From NCBI GenBank assembly GCA_900319645.1, contig ONPG01000003.1:269244-333243 (forward strand): DNA of 64,000 nt, given 5' to 3'. The stretch comes from an uncultured Bacteroidales bacterium. Lineage in GTDB: Bacteria > Bacteroidota > Bacteroidia > Bacteroidales > Paludibacteraceae. The notes under the pieces are model-generated. The model ran no database searches. It was not told the DNA's origin and saw nothing but the letters and a program-made list of their open reading frames with translations. The translations under genes and the position numbers were made by a program. This document shows, piece by piece, positions 1-10,500 of this stretch. Within the stretch, counting starts at the first letter, position 1; every line of letters begins with the position of its first letter.

Positions 1-952
1 GAAGCATGGCTAACAGCGAGTCCGCATTCTCCAGACGCTTGGCGTTGGTGTCATACTGACGCCGGCGCGTGCTCTTCGACTTGAAATGGTTAACGCTGAC
101 AATCAGTTTCTTGCCCGTAGGGCGTCCCTTGCGGTCCAACTGCTCGAATCCCTGCGCGATCATACGCGGGTGATAGTGCCCGGCGGTATCCGCATAGGCG
201 GACATCCATTCGCCGTAAGGCTGCACACGGTCGGTGCGATACACGAAACAACCGCTTATCTTGTCCTCGTTGCTCCACCCTGTCTCCACATACGCATAGT
301 GTTTGCCGGCTCTGTTAAGCGCCTCCACCAGCATCCGCGGAGCATGGTCACCTTTCTGCATCTCGCACAACGCATACACGTCGCCGTCCATCTGGCGGAT
401 AGCCTTCACCAGCTTGCGTGTCTTCATCTTCAGCTGCTCAGGAGTGGTCTTCTTCGACGCATAGCCGCCTAAATCGGCGAAATAATTCTCTATGTTCGCA
501 CCCACGATACGCAACTCGTCTTTCCCGCAGAAGGGCAATGCCGCCTTGCGCACAGGCCTCACTCTCGGAGCTTTACCCGTCACCAACTGCCTCGGAGCGG
601 TCACACGCGCTTTCAGACCTTTCACCATATCGCCCGTCTGCACGTCGTAATACGCATTCCGGCAATGCACGCAGATCGATACGGCATAGTTGTGCTGCTT
701 GATCTGCCAATAAGCCGTACTGTCGCCGTCCGCCAGCCCGAACGCTTTCTCCTCCGGGCAATAGAGCCTTTCGGGCGCCAGGATGAGCGAGTCGTAGTAA
801 TTGCCGCACACCACCAGCGGCGTCGTAATCTCCACGATCTGGTTCTGATACTTCGCCCATTCGGACTGAAGCTGACTAAGGGACACTCGCTCCACTGCCG
901 TCACCACGGCGAATGGAAGGAGCAGTAGAGCCACTAACGTACGTAAGCGCAT
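1..952 (-). CDS. Endonuclease/exonuclease/phosphatase family protein, secreted (C-terminus cut by window edge)
   Basis: Reading from an ATG at 952 down to the window edge gives an open frame of about 317 codons with no stop, so the C-terminus lies outside. The N-terminus is a signal peptide (MRLRTLVALLLLPFAVVTA). Motifs of the EEP fold are visible: GANIENYF (first strand with the metal-site Asn), DVYALCEMQ (metal-binding Glu) and VNHFKSK (His/Lys region typical of extracellular ExeM-like nucleases). The role is probably hydrolysis of phosphodiesters in exported DNA, but phosphatase or sphingomyelinase-like activity is possible within the fold. It lies 19 bases after the small secreted protein gene at 972-1568 and is probably the third gene of that operon. 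Confidence 0.75.
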   Translation of the reverse strand, partial: MRLRTLVALLLLPFAVVTAVERVSLSQLQSEWAKYQNQIVEITTPLVVCGNYYDSLILAPERLYCPEEKAFGLADGDSTAYWQIKQHNYAVSICVHCRNAYYDVQTGDMVKGLKARVTAPRQLVTGKAPRVRPVRKAALPFCGKDELRIVGANIENYFADLGGYASKKTTPEQLKMKTRKLVKAIRQMDGDVYALCEMQKGDHAPRMLVEALNRAGKHYAYVETGWSNEDKISGCFVYRTDRVQPYGEWMSAYADTAGHYHPRMIAQGFEQLDRKGRPTGKKLIVSVNHFKSKSTRRRQYDTNAKRLENADSLLAML

Positions 953-971
953 ATCTTTTACTTTTTAGGAG

Positions 972-1568
972 TTACTGATTCACTCTCCGGCATCTAAGAC
1001 GCCGCCATACACCATAAGCCAACGCCATCAGCAGCAGCACGAACGGCTCGCCCACAGGTACTCGGTCAGGAAGCACGCCGATAGGATCATCGTCTTCACC
1101 GGGAATGCCACCGCCCCACGAAGAAGGTTTGCGGAGAACTTTGTTCGCATTATTGGCGATTGATATCTCCTCGCCGGCGGGCAAATAGGCGGATGTGGAC
1201 TGGAACTGGATCACAGGCATGGATACCGCCCCGGTCCCGTACGTGATTCCCCTGCGGCTGCCGGAAGAGCGGTAACTGACTCCGCCTCCCGCATTGCCGC
1301 CGCCTCCGGCTACTGACGGACCTTGCGACGAAACACGATAGGTGAACGGAGTCGTCATCGCGCCACCGTTAGCATTGGGCTTGAACGTACGCACTTCAGG
1401 TGTGTACGTAGCCACAGGCACATGGGAACTGTAGGACACCGATGTCGAACGGAAATGGTATGTCGGAGGCGCAACACAGGATACATCCTGCAGCGCATTT
1501 GCCGGCAAGCCGCAACTCAGCACGAGCCACGCTGCCAATAAACATCTATATAATATTCGTCTTTCCAT
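972..1568 (-). CDS. Small secreted protein with Gly-rich middle and tripartite C-terminal hydrophobic tail
   Basis: 198 residues. Residues 1-26 form a signal peptide. The middle is rich in Ser, Thr, Val and Tyr with a glycine run near residues 85-95. The end reads PVGEPFVLLLMALAYGVWRR followed by more basic residues: a short Pro/Gly motif, a hydrophobic helix, then an Arg cluster. That layout resembles protein-sorting tails of the PEP-CTERM/PID-CTERM kind, although the family is not confirmed. The gene starts 6 bases after the giant secreted protein stops, so the two are almost certainly cotranscribed. No enzymatic motif is seen. The function is unknown; a surface-anchored partner of the giant protein is an inference from the operon. 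Confidence 0.7.
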   Translation of the reverse strand: MERRILYRCLLAAWLVLSCGLPANALQDVSCVAPPTYHFRSTSVSYSSHVPVATYTPEVRTFKPNANGGAMTTPFTYRVSSQGPSVAGGGGNAGGGVSYRSSGSRRGITYGTGAVSMPVIQFQSTSAYLPAGEEISIANNANKVLRKPSSWGGGIPGEDDDPIGVLPDRVPVGEPFVLLLMALAYGVWRRLRCRRVNQ

Positions 1569-1574
1569 TTTTCC

Positions 1575-4500
1575 TTACTGTATTTGCTGTCCTAACATCG
1601 TATAGACATGGCCGTCGCGCAAAATGAGCACATGTCCGTCTTTCACTATCTTAATGGCGTTCACCTCGTCTCCTCCGATCAGATCGCTTCCCGTGGTGAT
1701 CGGGTTAGTGGGTCCCTCACCCGGCGTAAAGCCTTTGCGGCGGATATAGTAGCGTGCCTGGTGGCTCACCGGAGGTGTCTCTATATCTATACGGATACCG
1801 TCCACTATCTCCCTTTCGCTTTCCATGAGCGCGTCATACAGTACTAACGTGCCGTCTATATTGTTCACGCCCGTGAACCACAGATGCGTTACCGGCTCAA
1901 ACGGCAGCTCGCTCATGTAGAACGAAATCGGCACATTCATCACTTCGTCTCGCAGGTCGATACTCAGTCCGTAGCCGCCTTCCGAAGCGTAGATATTGAA
2001 CGGAGTCGCAGGAGCGGAGGTGTTCGAGTAGTTGTCGATATTGACGGTCGTCAGCATCGCGTCCTCGCCGTCTATGACTGCGGCGTGATACCCTTGTCCT
2101 ATCAACAGACGCGAGGTGCATCGGCTCGAAGCGGGGTTCACCGCCGTCACGGTCATGATTCCTTTCTTCACGCCTTTGGCGTTCGCGCGGCGCGGTGCAC
2201 TCAGAGGTTTCACCTGACTCACTTTGGTCACCACGCGGGTCGTGTCGAGGTGTACCTCCAATCTCTGTCCTGTTGTCTCATCTGTCATCTTGACTACTAT
2301 CGCGTGCATCGGAGGCAGATAGCGTTCCGGATTAGTGATCGTGTTGGAGGTTAGCATTGCAGCGTCTCTTCCTATCGTGATATATTCGCCGGAGGAGTTG
2401 ATATAATCAAACTCGGGCTTGAGACTGTTGTCCGCTAAGAATCCCCAGATGTCGATATAGCCCATCGTCGGGTTTCCGAACACGAACATATTGGCATCCA
2501 CAGCGTTCGAGAGTGTGTAACTCTGACTTCCGGCGGTGGTTTGGTAAGCCAGTTTGCCGGCCTTGCCGCTGCCGTCTGCCTCTGTATCACGCGTGGAGCG
2601 CAGGTTGTGCTCGTACATATCTTCCACTTTCTCGCCGCTCCGGGTGTAGTAGTAATACACGTCGTCGTTCTTCGGCAGACGCACTATAGCATCCTGCCCG
2701 GAAGCCGTGCGCGTATAGATGGCCCAGCCATAAGCGGCAGGCAGCGACAGATCCATGCCGTTGGTCACGCGGGTCCAGTCGGCTTCGGCGGTATAGTTGG
2801 TGTCGTCCTCGTTGAAGTTGTTACCTTTGTGTACCGCCGAACGGTTGTATTGCGACAGCCAGAACGACGCATTGCCGGTGGTGGCGTTACGCCCGCGGGC
2901 ATCAAACGGACCCACTTCCCAGGGTGTGGTATGCCCCGTCTGGTCGGCGTTCGAGATAAACACATCGCCGCTCAACATTCCCGTCACAGGAGCAGAACGC
3001 AACGCCCATGTCTCGTTCGGGGTTGTCATATCCACCACGGCGCCGTTGTAGTTCAGCAACTGCTGATTAGCCATCGCCGTTCCGGGCATGAAGCGGATGG
3101 AATCACAGGTGTTGTACTGATATCCTGTCTTCTTCACCACGCCCACAACTTTCGGAGCGGTCAACTCGGGATAAGGCAGACCGTCTGTCATCGGAGGAAT
3201 GACCACGCTGGTTGTTGCCAACGGCACGAAATGCGCATCCTCGTGTATCGGCTGGTTATGCTGGTTGATTCCCACCCAGTTGTCCGGGTTGTTCCATTCG
3301 CCGTTTTCCGACTTCGGATCCCAGCGCACGTAGTCCGGCACTACCGACAGCGTGAACGGAACAGAACCAACGGCACAGCCACTCGGAGACAAAGTCGGGA
3401 AACCACCCCATGTCATCATCTGGATAGTGAATGTGTAGTTATATCCCGGACGCATTCTGTAGTTGCTGTTGGGAGCAGGACTCAGTTTGATGGTATCCCC
3501 TGTTTCATAATAATTCTCACGAAGCATTTCTCGCTCCCACTTGATATCCGGCAACAGACGGATGAAATGGATACCCTCGCGGTATTCCGGGTCGTTGGTG
3601 GAGAGTAACACTACGGTATCCAAAGCTGTTTGCACATCCATTGCATCAACCGGAATGGCTATCTCACTATTAGCGGTAATCTGGTCAGCCAGTATGACAG
3701 CCGGCTCTTTCTCCTCCGCCTCGGAACGCGTAAATCCGCCTAACTTCATCGGCACATCCCCTCCTAACGTCGGTTTCAGTTTGACGAATACCGGCGTCGG
3801 GCATACCTCTACCGCCATATCCAGCATCGCGTCCGAACCCGTTCCAACAATCGGGAAGATTATGTATTGAACCGAGTCTCCGGAGGCAATAGTAGCCGTC
3901 ATCTTCGACTGATACAAGGTCAGGTATCCGTTGTTCACCAGATCCGAAAGCAGCGTATAGGCAACCACACCGTCCGACAAAGTCACATGTTGTTCTCCCT
4001 GAATACGGACCATCTCGTTGCGGCTCACTTCCGACAGGTTGCGGGCAAACTGGTTGGCGTTGGTCGTTCCGTCGGGATCGCAACGCAGAATTTCGGTAAG
4101 TACTTTCTTGATATCTTTGTACTTGTAGCCGTAGCGCTCCAAACTCTTGGCGTCTGTCGTATCGGCATACAGCAACCAGTCGTCCATACACGAACCGTTG
4201 ATATCCACCGGCGCCAGACTGTCGCGCAAGAGCGAACCCTTGACACGCAGACTGATGTCATACGTAGTGTTGGCGCACATGCCCACTACCACATTCTCGG
4301 GCTCCTCCTCGCCGTTCAACACCAGCGTCATTCGGTTGCTGACCTTCAGATCGCTGGTCATCGCGCAGATACTGTTGTGCAAATCCCTATAGGATAGCGA
4401 CATACGTACTTTGTAACTTTTATTTGCCTCCGCCGTCATTACCGCCTTGTGGATCACGTACAGCACAGGACGGATACTGTCATCTACGTTCTCGTAGATA

Positions 4501-7500
4501 TAGCCCATGCGGAACTTGGTCGCGCCATCCGTATGCTCAAACCGATAGATGAGATCCGACAAATTGGAGAATATCGAGTCATCGTGTTGCGGTTCATAGT
4601 GAAACGGCGGCATTTTGATTTGTCCGTAGATGGTATCGCGCTTCGGCGATTCGGTTTTGTGCGGTACGCGGGTCTCATTGATATATCCGTCCACCATCGG
4701 CACAAAGGTAGTATCTGTTCCTTTGACCTTGTGGACGGTATAATACACGTCTTTACCGTTGTACTTATCGTTGTTGAATCCCTGGTAATCCACACGCAGT
4801 ACTACGTGGGTGAGCGAATCACTCTCGCCTTCCTCCACACACGTCGTGTTCGCCTGATAAGCTATCAACGGCGGTTTGGAAGCAAAGATACGCATGTCGT
4901 CAATAATGAAGTCGTTTCCGTCAAAATTCGATGCCATATTGTATATCCGCACGCGGAATTTCTCATACGAGCCTTTGGTGCTAATCGGGAAATAAATCTG
5001 ACTCCATTTGTTGGAGGGCTGGATATCTCCGGTCATATAGGAGGTCACATCCACCCATTTGTCTGCTTTGTCATCCCATCCCTGCACGCTGAAAAGGAAG
5101 TTCGGGTTGGCTTTATCTTTCTGGCTGGAGGGGTTGCCCACGTAGCCGGAGAAGAACATCTGCTGTCCTTCGCACAACTGGGTCTCCAGCGAGATAGCAG
5201 CCACCTGTCCGGCGGAAGCCATACCGTCGCAATAGATCATATATCCGTTCTCGGCGCCGCCGTGCTGCTCCATCTTGTGCCAGAAGTTGCTATACGGAAT
5301 GCGGTTGATGATACCATACTCACCTCCGTTCGGGAAGTTCTCCGCAAAGTCGTTGTGATAGCGGTTGTCCGGCAAGGCGGGCGTCTTCGGGTAACTATAT
5401 CCGTATGTGGCATCTGCCCACGGAAGCGGATGAGGATAAACATGATAATCGCTACCCGGCTTGTTGTAGTCGAAATCCAGATACTCCAACACCTCGTAAT
5501 TCTGCTCTATCTCGTCGTTGGTGATGATGGCTTTGTCCACACCGCCGACCTTGTTTTCCTGCAGCGGACCGTACTTGGCAGGACGGTGGTAAATCACCTT
5601 CCAGCGGCAGATATTGAAATAGTAGTCGCCATCTACCGTTTTCTCCCCGTCGCCTGTGCCGGTTGTTTTTTGGCTGCGGGCACGCAGGCAGTAGTAAACC
5701 GTGTCGGCTTCTCTGCCTTCGGCGATGCTCGATTTGGCTGGTACATCGAGGAAATCGTCGCCTTCGGTAACACGATGCGAACAGCGCTCATAGGTTTTAG
5801 TCTTCGGGTTATAGGTGTACCATAACGCTTCTGCATCCCATCCGGCTACCCAGATCATCGTATCTTTACGGGCATCGCTCCATCCTCCGGTTTCCCAGTT
5901 GTCGTCTCGCATATAGTAGCCCAGCAACGACTCCGAGTGTCCGCCTTTTCGCAGGTTGTCGTAGTTGTACCGCTGCTCGGTATTGAGCAACAGACGGTTG
6001 CCTGTCGGAGCCATGATCTCGTGGTCCTCCATATATTTTTCGTTCTCAAAGGGACCTGTCGCTGGGGATTTGTAGTTCTCCATCTGCGCCGCCATCTCGG
6101 TCCACGGTCTCAACTCGAATATCTCGCGAAGCGAGAGCGTCGGCTCGATAATATCCTCCATGGTGTCCAAACGGGCGGTATCAATCTGGTTGACATACTT
6201 CATGGATACCGGCAGGTTGTCCATATAGTTACTCAGCTCCACGGCGTACGTAACCGTCTCTTTGCCGGTGGGCGGAACCACCAGAGGCGATTTGGCAGGA
6301 GGATCTGTCTTGGAACCATAGTTTCTCGACGGATATTGGAACACCGTGTAGCGTCCCTGGGTCACCAGTTTCTTGCCTCCCTTTCCGTCGGGCACCGAGT
6401 CTCCGATAATACGGTACGGATAGTTGTACTTACCCGTGTTACGCGGCGGAGCTACCCAGTACTCATCCGCTATGTCTTGGTCCTCTGAACCCGGTGTGAG
6501 GTTGAACCATCTCCACCATCCGTAGAAACTGCGCTCGCGAACCGGCAACTCCACATCCTGGTCTGCGTAGTCGGTGGCAGCAGGGTTGTAATAGTAGAGA
6601 ATACGGCGGTTCTCGTGTACCTGCTGCATACCATTGGCGTCCAGAGGATCACCCGATGCACCCTCACTATGGTGAAGCGTTTGGTTGTTGTCATACTTGA
6701 ACAAACTGGCCTGCGAAACCGAAAGGCGGAAATTGACGTAACGGTCATGGCTGCCGTCATTCACCACATAGGCGAAATAGAGGTATGCCACACGGGGAGA
6801 ACGGATACCGTTCTCTTTGCATCGCATCGTGATCGTATTGGACGTTCTGCCGCTGATCTCACACCACGAAGGCGTGTTTCCGTATTCGTCTATGAGACGC
6901 ACCTCCGCACGGGCGATACTCGTCAGATCCATGGCATCGGTCAGATCCGCCGTGCTATCGCTATCACGGATGGAGGAAACCACGTGATTATCCACATCCA
7001 ATATGTTCTCGCCCACATGACGGAGCGTGTGAAGCGTAAATTTATGCTCATCTTCATCGACTGTGATGGTTGGGGGGAAGGCATAGTTGTACTCGTCATT
7101 CTCCACCACGCAGAGCACGGAGTCAAAAGGAACCTGGTGGTATGCCTTTCTGATCAAAGGTATCTTCAGGTGTGCGTCGTCCACGCTGGTGAACGAACTC
7201 CATTTGTCTTTGAACCGGTATTCGGGTGCGCCCGGCTGGAGCGAGATCACCACGTCCAAGGTGTCCACCACATTCGTGGTTCCCGCAGGACTGTCGCCCG
7301 AAGGAGTGATGGTCGTAATCAGAGTACTCCTGTTCGTAGTAATACTCAATCCGCTCGCGCCTTCATCAAAGCGACGGTCATGAATCTGTGTGATGCTGCA
7401 GTTGGTCTTCCACTCTTTGCCTGGGGCGGGGTCGATCAGGTCCGCTATGTCGTTCTCGTCTTCGCGGCAGCAATATACAACCTTATTGTCTAAGAGCATC

Positions 7501-10500
7501 GAATACTCTTTGTAGGCTTTGTAACGCGTCTTGATTTGCACCGGATCAAGACTGTTATAGCCGAACTCCGCTTCGCTGTGGTCCGGATAAGGGCCGTTGT
7601 TGAGCAGGTTGTATTCCTGCAGCAGATAGCCCCAGGAGAACACAGAGGCTTCTTTCTTGTTCGTCGTCAACGTGAGCGAAGGCGTCTCTCCGCCGGTGAA
7701 TTTCAGCCATTTGTCTGCGCCGAATTGGAGAATAACCTGCTCCTCGAAGTTGGCGTTGCTGTTCACATAAACGTTCGTATATTCATACGTCAGCGTGGCT
7801 GCGCCGGTGGACGCTACGTCGGGTTCCGACGAACCGTTGATAACGAAGTCTAGATTGACGTCATACTCCGTTCGAAGCGTCAACTGTTGATTTGCTTGGC
7901 TAATATAGGTATATTTCCACGGGGTGATATAACGGTTGCTGCTGTTAGCGGCATCCAGCGATCCTTTGATAAGAGCATTCTTCGTGTCACGCTGTTTGAG
8001 CGTAGAACCGTCCTGCGTATATCGGCGGAAGATCAAACCTCCTGTTCCGGCTGTGATGAAATAGCGTGTTCCGCCATCCATGACCGACCAAATAAGCTCG
8101 GCTCCTTCCAACGAGGCTTGCATCAACGGCACACGACCCCGAACCGGATAGTTTACCCCTTCTACCGTCTCGTTGGTAGAGATGATGAGTGTATCCAGGT
8201 TGTTACCCAGGGTGTTATCATCCTTGGTAACCAAGGTGATATGGTCGCTAACGGTTTTGTCTTTGTCAATCGTGAAATAGGACGAAGAGGCTCCTTCGCT
8301 GGTGAAAGAGCAAAGGGTAGAGGCCAAATGAAGCTCCGACGTGACTTCCTCGGATTCCAATATCTCTTCTCCCAACACATTCTCATCTATATCATGCAAC
8401 TGGCGGGAAAGAACTTTCGCAAGCGTGAAGTTCAACTGTTTGCTTGCGTTAGCGAGCGGGCTGAAGTTATAAACCGGATTCTCCGGAGTCAAAACCAGTT
8501 TGGTCTCAACAGCGCCATGGTGGGCAGTTTTGGTACGGACGATAATATCGCGATAGCGCGAACCGTCGGGACGGATATGCAGTCCCGGTGCACCCTCTTT
8601 CCAACGACCGTAGTACTCTTTGATTTTATTGGGACCTAAGGGGCGGAGAGTGATACGGATGGTATCGATGATATCGATATATTCGCCCTCATAGCGTACA
8701 TTCACCACCGGTGTATTCAAACCGCTGGTGACGAGACGTCCGAAATAGTTCTTTTCCAAGCGGTCGTTCATGTGCGGTTTGTCTTCATCCTGGACAACTT
8801 CTCCTAAGCTTTCCACGCGCGCATCGCGGATATATTCAAAGGTCTCATCCAAGCGGTAGTTGCTGCTAAGACGCATTTGTGTATATTCGGTAATGATCTT
8901 ATTGTCATTCGGATGGAAATACGTAATCTTGTCGCCCACCATCATCTGCAGCATCAGTTGCTTGCCGATGAGTTTGGACCATACAGGGTTTTCTATCGCT
9001 TCGTCTTGGTGAAAACCGAACGTAATCGTGTCCGTCCATTCCACCGTTGTGTCGGGCAGAACCACATAATGCTCATCTACCACGCCCACACCGGAAATGG
9101 TGAAGTTAGTAACGAGGCTTTTAGAACCATCGAAATAACCTGTCGCGGGATTATAATATACCGTATCTCCGCATTCATCGGGAAAGTCATTTTTTTGAAT
9201 TTTTCCTTCTCCATTTCTATCTAAATAGTGGGTTGTGAAGAGTTTGGTACTATCAATACAGGGAGACATAGGATCCGGCCAGCCTTTGCTGGATTTGAAA
9301 AGACCCGCCCAGGTGTTGTTGGCAAGGACTTTATTAAATTCGCCAGCCACATAATACAAACCGATATACTCCTCTTCGGCAGGCATGAAGTGCTCATAGA
9401 ACATAACGGAATCGACAGCGCCATGCACCATCTCACGTTTCGGATCCAGTACATATTCGCCGTCCGCACACTCCGCACAAACCGTATTGTTACCAACAAT
9501 CAAGTATGTACTCATGTATTTCGGATCCCGGTTCTCCGCGTTCGCCATACCTTGGTAGGTATTGGTCCAATCCGTAAAATGACGGGCTGTCGCATAACGA
9601 GGAGCGTCCGAGTTCGGGTGCGTCAGGAAATAGCGTTTGCCGTCCGTGGGGTGAATAAAGGAAAGAGCCACACTAATACCTCCTGTGTATTTGGCTTGCG
9701 CGTAGAGAATCAGGGAGTCTCCGGCGAAGGCGCTCAAATCAACCACATCGCCCGGTTTATACCACGTACCGTCTCCGGCGGTCGTATCCGCCTTCGTGTA
9801 CCATCCGCGGAAATTATAACCGTTTATCAGACGTGGTTCGCTCAATACTACCCTCGTTTCTTCCGCCTTAGCATGCGTGTTTGGAAGCGTTGCTCCGTAA
9901 TGGCCGTTGTTATCGTAGCGGACATACTTGTCTTTCTCCGCGCGTACGAACTCCAGACCGCCGTTTGCAGTACTCTTGTTGGTATAGACACGCGCCCAAC
10001 CGGTCATGCCGCCGGTAACCGTACCACCGCCGCCTGCCAAAGGTACCGTGTTTCCCACAACATACTCGCTCCATCCGTCGATATCGAAACCCTCATCTTC
10101 ATCGCTGAACTCCGCGCCGGAGTACAGCGTCGCTTTGATAGTAAGCGCTGCATATGCGTCGGTGATCGTCCACATCTCGTTACATATCCAAGAGGTATCA
10201 CCCGGCTCGGGGTGCATCTCGAGGTTACGATACCTGCCTCCACCCGCGTCCACTTTAAGGAATACACCCGCAGGACGGAATTCCACACCGAGGTTCTGCT
10301 TGCTCGTCTGCGTCGTGTCCACGATCATACGTCCGAAAGCACCTCGCGGAGCACGAATATCCATATGTTGGAGCTTCAAGGTCTGAATTGAGTCAAACTG
10401 CGAATTAAATGCATCTCCTTGGTCCGTACTGCAATACTTGTTCTTGTACCCCACATAGTAATACGTACTATCGGACATCGGCACATTCATATAATCGGTC

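Noticed and set aside
2541-3608. Long plus-strand open frame opposite the giant secreted protein (also 4449-5825 and 9228-10391)
   Set aside because: Antisense to a clear 3,325-residue gene; the translations are rich in Arg, His and Val with no domain, signal or start context, as expected of shadows of GC-rich codons.
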